Shown: one piece after another, positions 28,957-39,993 of the stretch | Position numbering within the stretch: position 1 is the first letter of the stretch | How the letters are laid out: each line of letters opens with the position of its first letter | Source: Pasteurella canis | Lineage (GTDB): Bacteria; Pseudomonadota; Gammaproteobacteria; Enterobacterales; Pasteurellaceae | Assembly (NCBI RefSeq): GCF_900454865.1 | Contig: NZ_UGTV01000015.1 | Span: 372,001-436,000 of the forward strand | Direction of reading: 5' to 3' | DNA: 64,000 nt | Made by a program: the position numbers and the translations under genes | Notes under the pieces: model-generated | The model's database searches: none | The model's input: only the letters and a program-made list of their open reading frames with translations | What the model was told of the DNA's origin: nothing

Positions 28957-29214
28957 ATGGCAACTAAAAAAGCTGGTGGTTCAACTCGTAACGGTCGTGA
29001 TTCTGAAGCTAAACGCCTTGGTGTTAAACGTTTTGGTGGTGAATCTGTATTAGCAGGTAGCATCATTGTTCGTCAGCGTGGTACTAAATTCCATGCTGGT
29101 ACAAACGTTGGTATGGGGCGTGACCACACTTTATTCGCAACTGCTGATGGTAAAGTTAAGTTTGAAGTGAAAGGCGATAAAAATCGTAAATACGTTAGTA
29201 TTATTACTGAGTAA
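28957..29214 (+). CDS. rpmA: 50S ribosomal protein L27
   Basis: L27, 85 aa, whose N-terminal tail reaches the peptidyl transferase centre. [15 protein letters not shown] at the start and [22 protein letters not shown] are diagnostic. There is no N-terminal cleavage extension of the Firmicutes type. It is co-transcribed with rplU and followed by a terminator that separates the ribosomal genes from the DMT-obg genes. Confidence 0.98.
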   Translation: MATKKAGGSTRNGRDSEAKRLGVKRFGGESVLAGSIIVRQRGTKFHAGTNVGMGRDHTLFATADGKVKFEVKGDKNRKYVSIITE

Positions 29215-29228
29215 TTTCAAATTCCTAA

Positions 29229-29264
29229 ATAAAAAACGCCTCGCACAAGTTGCGGGGCTTTTTT
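29229..29264 (+). terminator. Terminator after rpmA
   Basis: Stem AACGCCTCGCA / TGCGGGGCTT (one G-U pair) with a CAAGT loop and six T residues. Partial read-through could feed the downstream permease-obgE genes. Confidence 0.75.
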
Positions 29265-29277
29265 GTAGGAGTATTTT

Positions 29278-30210
29278 ATGAATCAACAGCCTTTACTCGG
29301 ATTCTTTTTTGCATTTATCGCCGCTTGTATGTGGGGGTCGTTACCAATAGCTTTACAACAAGTGCTAAAGGTTATGGATGCGCAGACTATTGTGTGGTTC
29401 CGATTTGCTGTGGCAGCAGTAGGTTTGTTTTTTATTTTAAAAATCACTAAAACATTGCCTAATTTAGCGATATTGCACTTTCAGCATTGGCTATTGATTC
29501 TTTTAGGTATTATTGGTTTGTCCGCAAATTTTTTCTTGTATAATGTAGCGTTACAATATATACCTCCAACGACAAGCCAAGTATTTAGCCCCTTTACCTC
29601 TTTCGGTATGATATTAACAGGTGTGTGGTTATTTAAAGAGCATTTTGCATTTCATCAAAAGATAGGTTTGTTACTATTAATTTTAGGATTAATCTTTTTC
29701 TTTAATGAGCGATTTTCTGATTTTTTACATTTCAGTCTGTATTTAAAAGGCATCATTATTTGTATTAGTGCGAGCTTAGTTTGGGTTGCTTATGGTATTT
29801 GCCAAAAACTAATGTCTAAGCGTTTAGCAGCTCAGCAAGTTTTATTACCGATTTATATTGGTTGTAGCATTGTTTTTTTACCTGTATCAACAATATCGCA
29901 AGTCACAAATTTAAATATAATACAAATTGCTTGTTTGATTTATTGTTGTTTGAATACTTTGATCGCTTATGGCGCTTACGCTGAAGCATTGAATCATTGG
30001 GATGTTGCTAAAGTGAGTGCAATAGTGACACAAATTCCGATACTAACATTAATATTTTCAGAGATTTCACAGTGGCTCGCACCAGAACATTTTATGCATG
30101 AAGACTTAAATTGGATAAGCTATATGGGTGCTTTGCTTGTTGTTTCGGGAGCGTTATTTTCTGCAATAGGGCACCGAATTTTAGAAAAAATCACAAATAG
30201 GCAGCAATAA
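29278..30210 (+). CDS. EamA/DMT family permease, copy 1
   Basis: Drug/metabolite transporter superfamily permease, 310 aa with ten predicted spans in two EamA repeats (about 8-150 and 160-295). Substrate unknown; in E. coli the equivalent gene between rpmA and obgE is yhbE. It resembles the next gene closely (for example FFAFIAACMWGSLPIAL against LFALITVMAWGSLPIAL, and YCCLNTLIAYGAYAEALN against YCCLNTLVGYGAYAEALN), so the pair arose by tandem duplication. The ribosome site TAGGAG is good, and one base separates it from copy 2. Confidence 0.88.
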   Translation: MNQQPLLGFFFAFIAACMWGSLPIALQQVLKVMDAQTIVWFRFAVAAVGLFFILKITKTLPNLAILHFQHWLLILLGIIGLSANFFLYNVALQYIPPTTSQVFSPFTSFGMILTGVWLFKEHFAFHQKIGLLLLILGLIFFFNERFSDFLHFSLYLKGIIICISASLVWVAYGICQKLMSKRLAAQQVLLPIYIGCSIVFLPVSTISQVTNLNIIQIACLIYCCLNTLIAYGAYAEALNHWDVAKVSAIVTQIPILTLIFSEISQWLAPEHFMHEDLNWISYMGALLVVSGALFSAIGHRILEKITNRQQ

Positions 30211-30211
30211 G

Positions 30212-32310
<2,099 letters not shown>

Positions 32311-32345
32311 AAAAAGAGCGGTCGGTTTTTACTAAATTTTATTTA

Positions 32346-32376
32346 AAAAGCTAAGGTTAAAACCTTAGCTTTTTTG
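32346..32376. terminator. Bidirectional terminator between obgE and aroA
   Basis: Perfect stem AAAAGCTAAGGTT / AACCTTAGCTTTT ending in a T run, between the convergent genes. A degenerate USS (AGAGCGGTCGG) lies just before it. Confidence 0.85.
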
Positions 32377-33711
32377 TTATGTATTGACTGCTTCTGCTAA
32401 TTTGAGAAACTCTGTAAAAAAAGTAGGGAAGGTTTTTGCCGTACAATTCGGATCCAATATGGTGACTGGACTGTTGGATAGAGCGATTAGCGAAAAACAC
32501 ATTGCTATACGATGATCATTATAGGTTTCGATTTGAGCATGTTGGAATTTGGTTAGTTCTAATGGTTGAATACGAAGAAAATCTTCACCTTCTTCTACGT
32601 CTGCACCAATTTTACGTAATTCGGTAGCCATTGCGGCTAAACGATCTGTTTCTTTAACTCGCCAGTTATAGATATTACGGAGGATTGTTTCTCCTTTGGC
32701 AAAAAGTGCTGTTGTCGCAATCGTCATTGCGGCATCTGGGATATGGTTCATGTCCATATCAATCCCTTTAAGCTCACCTTTTTCGACTTGAATAAAATCG
32801 TCGCCCCATGTAACGTTAGCCCCCATTTGTTCTAATGAATTGGCAAATAGGCGATCGCCTTGGATACTGTTTTTACCAACACCTCTTACTTTGACTTTAC
32901 CTTTAATTGCAGCAGCAGCAAGGAAGTAGGAGGCAGAAGAGGCATCACCTTCAACTAAAAATGTTATAGGTGACCGATATTGCTGATTTCCTTTAATGAA
33001 AAAGCGTTGATAATTTTGATTTTTAACCTCTACACCAAAAGTTTGCATCATATGCAATGTTATATCAATATAAGGCTTTGAAACTAATTCACCGATAACT
33101 TCAATTTCTGTATCTGCTTTTGCCATTGGAGAGACCATCAAAAGTGCGGTCAAAAATTGAGAAGAAATGGAACCCTCTATTTTTATCGTGCCCCCATTTA
33201 GACCTGTATTGCGAATTGTGATGGGAGGATAGCCTTCTTGTTCTAAATATTGGATATCTGCACCAGCTTGTATTAGCGCGTCAACTAAATGTTTAATTGG
33301 GCGCTCTTTCATACGAGGCTCACCAGTGAGAATAATTTCATTTTTTCCTTCAGATTCTGGTGAAGATAAACATAATGCTGCAGCCAGTGGGCGCATTGCA
33401 GTACCTGCATTACCTAAAAATAATGCTAGACCATTTTGCCATTTAAATGGTCCACCTAAACCATCTACTTCACAAATAGATTTATCTTCCGATAGTTGAT
33501 AGTTAACACCTAATTGTTTCAGTGCATTTAGCATGTGGCGTACATCATCACTGTCTAATAAATTAGTGAGAGTGGTTTTACCTTGTGCAAGAGCAGCTAA
33601 GAGTAAAGCTCGGTTAGATAAACTTTTTGAACCGGGTAAAGTGACTTCACCTTCGATAAAATTAATTGGATTTAAAGTAATTGATGTTGCTTGTTGCATG
33701 ATTTGTTTCAT
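32377..33711 (-). CDS. aroA: 3-phosphoshikimate 1-carboxyvinyltransferase (EPSP synthase)
   Basis: EPSP synthase (444 aa) of the shikimate pathway: shikimate-3-phosphate plus PEP gives EPSP. Class I features are [36 protein letters not shown] (the glyphosate-contact glycine is unchanged), [39 protein letters not shown] and [23 protein letters not shown]. The start is ATG 33711 or 33699 (MQQATSITL). It is last in a serC-hisC-aroA series, 20 bp after hisC; E. coli has serC-aroA without hisC. Confidence 0.97.
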   Translation of the reverse strand: MKQIMQQATSITLNPINFIEGEVTLPGSKSLSNRALLLAALAQGKTTLTNLLDSDDVRHMLNALKQLGVNYQLSEDKSICEVDGLGGPFKWQNGLALFLGNAGTAMRPLAAALCLSSPESEGKNEIILTGEPRMKERPIKHLVDALIQAGADIQYLEQEGYPPITIRNTGLNGGTIKIEGSISSQFLTALLMVSPMAKADTEIEVIGELVSKPYIDITLHMMQTFGVEVKNQNYQRFFIKGNQQYRSPITFLVEGDASSASYFLAAAAIKGKVKVRGVGKNSIQGDRLFANSLEQMGANVTWGDDFIQVEKGELKGIDMDMNHIPDAAMTIATTALFAKGETILRNIYNWRVKETDRLAAMATELRKIGADVEEGEDFLRIQPLELTKFQHAQIETYNDHRIAMCFSLIALSNSPVTILDPNCTAKTFPTFFTEFLKLAEAVNT

Positions 33712-33731
33712 CCCTTACATTAGAAGTGCTG

Positions 33732-34829
33732 CTAAATATCTAACACTTCGCTTAGTGCTTGAATAAAGCGCTGGTTTTCTTCGGGCAGCCCGATACTAAT
33801 GCGTAAATGGTTTGGTAATCCATATCCACCAACTGGACGAACAATAACACCTTTACGTAGCAATGCATCATAGATCGGCAAAGCAGGTTGTTGTAAATCT
33901 AATAGAACAAAGTTACCTTTTGATGCGATATATTTTAATCCTTTACTAATAAAGAGGTTTTCTAATTGTTTTAATCCTTGAAGGTTATTTTCTGCAACTT
34001 TGGCAATAAATTCTTCATCATTAATGACGGCGGTCGCAGCAGCCAGAGCCAAACTATTACAATTAAATGGTTGACGCACACGGTTAAACAAATCGGCTAT
34101 TTCTGTAGATGAAACTGCATAACCGATACGCAAACCTGCTAAGCCATAGGCTTTAGATAATGTACGACAGACAACAAGGTTTGGATGTTTTGCTAATAAT
34201 TGAAAAGCATCAACTCGTTCTTCAGGTAACGTAAATTCCGTATATGCTTCATCTAGGACAACAATAATATGATGAGGTACCTTATTTAAAAACTCAGCAA
34301 TTTCAGCAGTACTTAAAAATGTCCCTGTTGGATTGTTTGGATTTGCAATATAAATGAGTTTAGTTTTATCGCTAATCGCATTTAAAAAACTATTTAAATC
34401 AGCGCCATAGTTTTTAGCAGGGATTTCAATTTTTTTTGCATTGATAGCTTGTGTTACTAATGGGTAGACGATAAATGCATATTGTGAAAACATGATTTCA
34501 TCGCCTTCCGAAGCAAATGTATGTGCAATAAGCTCTAATAAATCGTTTGAACCATTACCTAACGTAATTTGCTCAGGCGCTAAGCCAAACTTTTTAGCGA
34601 CAGCTTGTTTAAAATAAAATCCATTACTGTCAGGGTAACGAGTTAAATTGTTGAGTTCAGCTTGTATTGCTTGCTTAGCACTTTCAGGTAAACCAAGTGG
34701 GTTTTCATTTGAGGCAAGTTTAATAATGTTTGAAATGCCTAATTCACGTTCTAATTCTTCGATAGGTTTACCTGCTTGATAAGGCTGAAGTTGTTTTACT
34801 CCTTCATTTACGATATTGATATATTGCAT
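33732..34829 (-). CDS. hisC: Histidinol-phosphate aminotransferase (HisC2 type)
   Basis: Class II PLP aminotransferase, 365 aa. Motifs are LASNENPLGLP, YPDSNGFYFKQAVA, NPNNPTGTF, VVLDEAYTEF and the PLP lysine at 226 in RTLSKAYGLAGLRIGYA. It is not in a his operon but between serC and aroA, the position of the second HisC paralogue in Haemophilus as I recall. HisC relatives can also transaminate aromatic amino acids, and the neighbours suggest a role in phenylalanine/tyrosine synthesis; this is inference. The ribosome site is AAGGGAAAA. Confidence 0.9.
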   Translation of the reverse strand: MQYINIVNEGVKQLQPYQAGKPIEELERELGISNIIKLASNENPLGLPESAKQAIQAELNNLTRYPDSNGFYFKQAVAKKFGLAPEQITLGNGSNDLLELIAHTFASEGDEIMFSQYAFIVYPLVTQAINAKKIEIPAKNYGADLNSFLNAISDKTKLIYIANPNNPTGTFLSTAEIAEFLNKVPHHIIVVLDEAYTEFTLPEERVDAFQLLAKHPNLVVCRTLSKAYGLAGLRIGYAVSSTEIADLFNRVRQPFNCNSLALAAATAVINDEEFIAKVAENNLQGLKQLENLFISKGLKYIASKGNFVLLDLQQPALPIYDALLRKGVIVRPVGGYGLPNHLRISIGLPEENQRFIQALSEVLDI

Positions 34830-34898
34830 ATTTTCCCTTTTATTGATGTGGGTAGAGGAGGTATCTACCCATAAAATGTTTAAAAAATTGACCGCACT

Positions 34899-35981
34899 TT
34901 AGCTATTTTCTGATGAGAATCGCTGCATAAATGCGATCAATGCTTCAATCCCTTCAATGGGCATAGCGTTATAAATCGACGCACGCATACCACCTAGTAC
35001 TTTATGACCTTTAAGTGCATGTAGCCCAGCTGCAGTTGCTTCAGCAACAAATTTAGCATTTAACTCATCATGGCCTGTCGTAAAAGTGACATTCATTAAA
35101 GAGCGATTTTGTTTTGCTACTGTATTGTGATAAAAGTCACTTTGGTCTAGATAGTCGTAAAGCAATTTAGCCTTATCTTGGTTATGTTTTTCCATTGCTT
35201 TCATGCCACCCTGAGACAATAAATGTTTGAAAACTAATGCACATAAGTACCAAGCAAAAGTAGGTGGTGTATTGATCATGGAGTCTGCATTTTTTTGTAC
35301 TTCATAATTCCAAATTGTCGGTGTGGTGTTACGCGCACGCCCAATGAGATCATCACGCACGATCACAATAGTAATCCCTGCTGGACCAAGATTTTTCTGT
35401 GCTCCAGCATAAATAAGACCAAATTGACTGATATCAATCTCACGTGACAGAATATTAGATGACATATCAGCAACTAAGATTGCATTGCCAACTTTCGGTA
35501 TATCAAAGATTTCGACACCACTAATCGTTTCATTTGGGCAGTAGTGGACATAATCATATTGAGTGGCAATGTCGCTAAAATCCAAGTTATTTACTTTTAA
35601 TTCATGACCTTGTTCAAGAATATTGATTTCATCAATCTCACCAAATAAACGAGCTTCTTTTGCTGCAGTCGCTGACCAATAACCACTTGTGAGGTAAAGC
35701 GCTTTACCATTTTCGCTGAGTAAATTCATTGGGATTGCCGCAAATTGACCACGAGCACCGCCTTGTAAGAACAGAATCTGGTAGTTTTCTGGTATATTGT
35801 AAAGTTGACGTAAATCATCGACAGATTGTGCTGCCAATTCCATAAATAATTTACCTCGATGACTTACTTCCATGACGGAGGTTTGTTGTTCTTGCCAGTT
35901 AAGCAGCTCAGTTTGTGCTTGTGCTAAAACTGCACTTGGTAGCATGGCAGGTCCTGCACTAAAATTAAATACTTTTGCCAT
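34899..35981 (-). CDS. serC: Phosphoserine aminotransferase
   Basis: PLP enzyme (360 aa) making phosphoserine from 3-phosphohydroxypyruvate in serine synthesis and 4-phosphohydroxythreonine in PLP synthesis. The ATG at 35981 (MAKVFNFSAGPAMLP) follows AAGGAT; the extension to 36026 is not homologous. The PLP lysine is Lys196 in YAGAQKNLGPAG; EVSHRGKLF, FLQGGARGQFAAIPMNL and LGGMRASIYNAMP are typical. A USS sits at the very end. It is the first gene of serC-hisC-aroA. Confidence 0.97.
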   Translation of the reverse strand: MAKVFNFSAGPAMLPSAVLAQAQTELLNWQEQQTSVMEVSHRGKLFMELAAQSVDDLRQLYNIPENYQILFLQGGARGQFAAIPMNLLSENGKALYLTSGYWSATAAKEARLFGEIDEINILEQGHELKVNNLDFSDIATQYDYVHYCPNETISGVEIFDIPKVGNAILVADMSSNILSREIDISQFGLIYAGAQKNLGPAGITIVIVRDDLIGRARNTTPTIWNYEVQKNADSMINTPPTFAWYLCALVFKHLLSQGGMKAMEKHNQDKAKLLYDYLDQSDFYHNTVAKQNRSLMNVTFTTGHDELNAKFVAEATAAGLHALKGHKVLGGMRASIYNAMPIEGIEALIAFMQRFSSENS

Positions 35982-36171
35982 TTTCACATCCTTAAATAGA
36001 GAAAAATAATTCGTTAGTTTTATCACCTCAGTTCATTCTAGGCAATGGTATTTTGTTGAATTTTTGTTATTTTTAGATTTAATGTTGAAAAACTGAATGA
36101 ACGCTTTGACGGGGAAGCGAAAAATAGATAAATTAGGAATAGTTAATTTTTATTTATTGTAAGAGAGTCGT

Positions 36172-36510
36172 ATGATGGAAAATGTGAATAAACAGTCATT
36201 TCAAGAAGTATTAGAGTATGTGCGTATGTATCGTTTAAAAAATAAATTAGCACGAGATCGTGAAGATAATAACCGTAAAATTCGTGATAATCAAAAGCGT
36301 GTGTTGCTATTAGATAACTTAAACCAATATATCCGTGATGATATGTCGATTGCTGATGTACGGGCAATTATTGAAAATATGCGTGATGATTATGAAAGAC
36401 GAGTAGATGATTATATGATTAGAAACGCGGAAATCTCACAACAACGCCGAGATATTCGTGAAAAAATGAAAGAACAAAAACAAGCACATGAAGCATTAAT
36501 GAAGAAATAA
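36172..36510 (+). CDS. Uncharacterised charged coiled-coil protein
   Basis: I do not recognise a characterised family. The 112-residue product is very rich in Arg, Lys, Glu, Asp and Asn, with no signal peptide or membrane segment, and looks wholly helical. [25 protein letters not shown] and [28 protein letters not shown] both suit coiled coil, with a possible turn at [12 protein letters not shown]. Normal codon use, a ribosome site (AAGAGAG) and a dedicated terminator support it as real. Its position next to serC is, from memory, kept in Haemophilus, where it is also a conserved hypothetical. Confidence 0.75.
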   Translation: MMENVNKQSFQEVLEYVRMYRLKNKLARDREDNNRKIRDNQKRVLLLDNLNQYIRDDMSIADVRAIIENMRDDYERRVDDYMIRNAEISQQRRDIREKMKEQKQAHEALMKK

Positions 36511-36520
36511 TAATACAAAA

Positions 36521-36560
36521 AATAAAAGCGGCTTAATTTAAAAAAGAGCCGCTTTTATTT
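36521..36560. terminator. Bidirectional terminator
   Basis: Perfect 13-bp stem AATAAAAGCGGCT / AGCCGCTTTTATT, between the convergent coiled-coil gene and the MFS permease. Confidence 0.85.
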
Positions 36561-36564
36561 TATC

Positions 36565-37782
36565 TTAATCTAATTGCTTTCCTTTTAATTCAGGAATTAA
36601 GAAGATAGTGGCAATCATATCAATGATATAAATGCTCGCCAAGAAAGCAATGGCTAGTTGGAAAGAGTATGTTGAGACTAATGCCCCTACTACAATCGGT
36701 CCAAATCCCCCTACTGCACGTCCTAAATTGAATAATACATTCTGTGCTGTTGCACGCGCTTGAGTTGGATAAGCTTCCGACATTAATGCGCCATATCCAC
36801 CCATCATACCATTCACGAACATACCTAATATGGCACCTGCGAATAGCATATAAGTAGGATCACTCATTTGTGAATAAGTAAAAATACTGATAACAGCACC
36901 GAATTGGAAGAGTAAAAAGCTTGGTTTACGTCCAATACGATCAGCTAGTTGACCAAATAGCCATATACCAAACATCATGCCGCAAATCGTGACAGCCGTC
37001 CACAAACCAGATTTAGTTAAGCTAAAACCTAGTTGCTTTGATAAGAAGTTTGGCATCCAGATCATGATACCGTAGTAACCAAAATTTTGTACTGAAGTTA
37101 AAATGACGATACCAATACTAATTTTAGTTGTTGCTTTGTCTTTTATTAAGAGTCTAAATGGTTCTAAACGAGAGGCTTTTTGACTTTCAAGTGCGGTCTG
37201 TTTTTGTACAAAAATCTCTGGCTCATGTAATTTAGCGCGTAAATACCAAGCAACAAAAGCGGGGAAAATACCGACTAAGAACATGCCTCTCCAGCCAATA
37301 TGTGGAAGTAATAATGGCGTCAATAATGCAGCCCCTAAAACGCCAACTTGCCAACCTAGTGCAACATAAGAAGAGGCCTTTGCACGATGTCGAGCAGGCC
37401 ATGCTTCTGCTGCTAGCGCCATCCCTATACCAAATTCACCACCGAGTCCAATACCTGCAATTGTGCGGTAAATGAGAAGATCCCAATAACCTTGTGCAAA
37501 AGCACAAAGACCTGTGAAAACAGCGAATAAGACGATAGTCCAAGTTAAAACTCGAATGCGACCATATTTATCACTCAATGCACCAAAGATAATACCACCA
37601 GCAACTGCACCAATTAATGTCCAAGTTACTAATGAGCCTGATTGCGCTGGTGTTAGAGCAAGATCAGCTGAAATTGCTGATAACATGAAACCAAGGATAA
37701 GAAGATCGAATCCATCCATAGCATAACCTACAGCAGATCCTAGTAAGGCTTTCCAGCCATCTTTATTGACATTGTCATTCAT
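36565..37782 (-). CDS. MFS transporter, aromatic acid/sialate-type
   Basis: Major facilitator permease, 405 aa with 12 predicted spans. The motif between TM2 and TM3 is GALSDKYGRIRVL and its repeat is GQLADRIGRKPSF; GYAMDGFDLLILGFML in TM1 and IAGIGLGGEFGIGMALAAEAWP in TM4 put it in the aromatic acid/sialic acid/shikimate-like group. The substrate is not known; the Haemophilus relative (HI1104, from memory) is also only a putative metabolite transporter. It is divergent from manXYZ across a 387-bp region with a CRP site, so its substrate may be a sugar acid or related nutrient. Confidence 0.85.
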   Translation of the reverse strand: MNDNVNKDGWKALLGSAVGYAMDGFDLLILGFMLSAISADLALTPAQSGSLVTWTLIGAVAGGIIFGALSDKYGRIRVLTWTIVLFAVFTGLCAFAQGYWDLLIYRTIAGIGLGGEFGIGMALAAEAWPARHRAKASSYVALGWQVGVLGAALLTPLLLPHIGWRGMFLVGIFPAFVAWYLRAKLHEPEIFVQKQTALESQKASRLEPFRLLIKDKATTKISIGIVILTSVQNFGYYGIMIWMPNFLSKQLGFSLTKSGLWTAVTICGMMFGIWLFGQLADRIGRKPSFLLFQFGAVISIFTYSQMSDPTYMLFAGAILGMFVNGMMGGYGALMSEAYPTQARATAQNVLFNLGRAVGGFGPIVVGALVSTYSFQLAIAFLASIYIIDMIATIFLIPELKGKQLD

Positions 37783-38169
37783 TTTTGAACCTTTTGCTAC
37801 TCTCTGGTAGCCCTTTAAAGTTGAAAGAAAGAATTTCTTTGTTTAAGAAATCGGCGCGTAGTTTACGGATTTTTTTGAACTTTGCAAGAAAAACAAATGA
37901 AAAACATATTTTAATTAAATAGTTAATTGTGTTATTAAAATGTTAAAAAATTTGATTGATTTTTTAAATATACAAATGAAGTATTTTATCTTCATTATTA
38001 CTGAAGCAATACTCCATATTTTTGTGTAAAAATGTGACTAACGTTATCTTTTTTTATTATTTATAGACAATAATTGTGATCTAAATCACATCATTGTATT
38101 TGCCTTTACTCTATAATCCGCGATTCAAATAACTCTATTTGATTTTTAATTTTATAAAGGAGTCAAACA
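37783..38169. promoter_or_regulatory. 387-bp divergent regulatory region (MFS permease / manXYZ)
   Basis: No gene. On the MFS side, a palindrome AAAGAATTTCTTT (37828-37840) lies 46 bp before the permease start and could be an operator. The middle (about 37900-38060) is very AT-rich. On the man side are a perfect CRP site and a -10 element, described separately. Confidence 0.5.
38075..38124 (+). promoter_or_regulatory. CRP class II promoter of manXYZ
   Basis: TGTGATCTAAATCACA at 38075-38090 is a perfect CRP palindrome (TGTGA-N6-TCACA). A perfect -10 TATAAT lies at 38112-38117, so the start is near 38124 and the CRP centre is at -41.5. That is textbook class II activation and implies cAMP-CRP control of the mannose PTS. 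Confidence 0.85.
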
Positions 38170-39147
38170 ATGACTATTGCTATTATTATAGCGACTCATG
38201 GTGTTGCAGCAGAGCAGTTATTGAAAACGACAGAGATGTTGATCGGGGAGCAAGAAAATGTTGCGACTATCGATTTTGTTCCTGGCGAAAATGCTGAAAC
38301 GATTATGACCAAATATCAAGAAAAGCTAGCGACAACACTATCACATTGCGATCATGTGCTGTTTTTAGTGGATACTTGGGGCGGTAGCCCATTTAATGCA
38401 GCTAATCGTGTAGCGGAAGGTCAGGATAATATGGATATTGTGACTGGTGTTAATATTCCTATGTTAGTTGAAACGTTTATGGCACGTGATGATGAGCCGA
38501 GTTTACAAGAGCTTGTTGCAATTGCTCTTGAAACAGGTCGTACAGGTGTTCGTGCTCTACGTTATCAAGAAGAGGAGGAATCATCTGCTCAAGACGTTAC
38601 ACCAGCTATTAAGCCTGTTGAGCCAGCTGTAGTAACAGCAAATGGTATTGGACATTTAGAAATCGGTTTGGCACGTATTGATGATCGATTAATTCATGGT
38701 CAAGTTGCGACACGTTGGACAAAAGAAAGTAAAGTCACTCGTATTGTTGTCGTTAATGATGAAGTGGCGAAAGATAGTGTTCGCTCAACTATGTTGAAAA
38801 GTGTTGCACCGCCAGGTGTCACTGCACACGTAGTGAATGTAGAAAAGATGATTCGTGTATATAACAATCCAGAATATGCTGGTGAGCGTATGATGTTATT
38901 GTTTACTAATCCAACAGATGTAGTGCGTTTATCTGAGGCTGGCGTTGAGTTTAAATCAATTAACGTTGGTGGTATGGCATATAAAGAGGGTAAGAAAATG
39001 ATTACCAGTGCTGTTGCTGTAGATGATAAAGATATTGAGGCATTTAAAGTGCTTGATGCGAAGAATATTGAGCTGGATGTGCGTAAAGTATCAAATGATA
39101 GCCGTCAATATATGATGGATTTACTGAAGAAAAATAACCTCATTTAA
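38170..39147 (+). CDS. manX: PTS mannose-family transporter, fused IIA-IIB
   Basis: Cytoplasmic phosphotransfer subunit EIIAB-Man (325 aa) of the mannose/glucose/glucosamine PTS. The IIA domain (about 1-130) has its phosphoryl-accepting His10 in IIATHGVAAEQLL; a hinge (EEEESSAQDVTPAIKPVEPA) leads to the IIB domain (about 160-325) with His176 in ARIDDRLIHGQVATRW. A strong AAAGGAG ribosome site precedes the start. It is first in manXYZ; a class II CRP promoter lies upstream. Confidence 0.96.
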   Translation: MTIAIIIATHGVAAEQLLKTTEMLIGEQENVATIDFVPGENAETIMTKYQEKLATTLSHCDHVLFLVDTWGGSPFNAANRVAEGQDNMDIVTGVNIPMLVETFMARDDEPSLQELVAIALETGRTGVRALRYQEEEESSAQDVTPAIKPVEPAVVTANGIGHLEIGLARIDDRLIHGQVATRWTKESKVTRIVVVNDEVAKDSVRSTMLKSVAPPGVTAHVVNVEKMIRVYNNPEYAGERMMLLFTNPTDVVRLSEAGVEFKSINVGGMAYKEGKKMITSAVAVDDKDIEAFKVLDAKNIELDVRKVSNDSRQYMMDLLKKNNLI

Positions 39148-39175
39148 ATAAAGATGTTCATGAAAGGAAATTAGA

Positions 39176-39979
39176 ATGGAAATTTCAACTTTACAAATCA
39201 TATTAGTCTTCCTTGTTGCCTGTATGTCAGGTATGGGGTCAATTCTCGATGAATGGCAAACACATCGTCCACTAATTGCTTGTACCTTAATTGGTTTGGT
39301 TCTCGGTGATATTAAAACGGGGATCATTGTGGGGGGAACATTAGAGTTATTGGCGTTGGGTTGGATGAACATTGGTGCTGCACTTGCGCCAGATGCAGCA
39401 TTGGCCTCTGTTGTATCTACAATCCTCGTCATTGTGGGAGGACAAGATATTTCTACAGGTATTGCGATTGCCATACCACTTGCTGCAGCAGGTCAAGTAT
39501 TAACTTATGTTGTACGTGCTATTACTGTTGGTTTCCAGCATGCGGCAGATAAAGTCGTTGAAACAGGTGATCTGAACAAGCTAGATTGGATTCATCGCTC
39601 TGCATTATTATTACAAGCAATGCGTATTGCTATTCCTGCCTTAATCGTTGCGATGACCGCGGGTACAGATACAGTACAACAAATGCTTAATGCAATTCCT
39701 CCAGTTGTTACAACAGGTTTAAAAATCGCAGGTGGTTTTATTGCAGTTGTGGGTTATGCAATGGTGATTAACATGATGCGTGCAGGGCATTTAATGCCAT
39801 TCTTTTATGCTGGTTTCGTCATTGCTGCATTTACTGAGTTTAACTTGGTCGCGCTTGGTGTGTTAGGGGCAATTATGGCAGTGCTTTATATCCAGCTTCA
39901 CCCAAAATACAATCAAAGTAAACAAGTGGTGCAAGTTGTGAATAATGGTAACAATGAGCTTGATAACAGATTAGATTAA
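39176..39979 (+). CDS. manY: PTS mannose-family transporter, IIC subunit
   Basis: Membrane subunit EIIC-Man, 267 aa with many hydrophobic segments, which together with IID forms the sugar channel; the pair is also the receptor for some class II bacteriocins and helps phage lambda DNA entry in E. coli. Family patterns are GMGSILDEWQTHRPLIACTLIGLVLGD, GGTLELLALGWMNIGAALAPDAALASV and IPLAAAGQVL. It lies between manX and manZ with short gaps (28 and 14 bp). Confidence 0.95.
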   Translation: MEISTLQIILVFLVACMSGMGSILDEWQTHRPLIACTLIGLVLGDIKTGIIVGGTLELLALGWMNIGAALAPDAALASVVSTILVIVGGQDISTGIAIAIPLAAAGQVLTYVVRAITVGFQHAADKVVETGDLNKLDWIHRSALLLQAMRIAIPALIVAMTAGTDTVQQMLNAIPPVVTTGLKIAGGFIAVVGYAMVINMMRAGHLMPFFYAGFVIAAFTEFNLVALGVLGAIMAVLYIQLHPKYNQSKQVVQVVNNGNNELDNRLD

Positions 39980-39993
39980 TAGGAATTACAACA

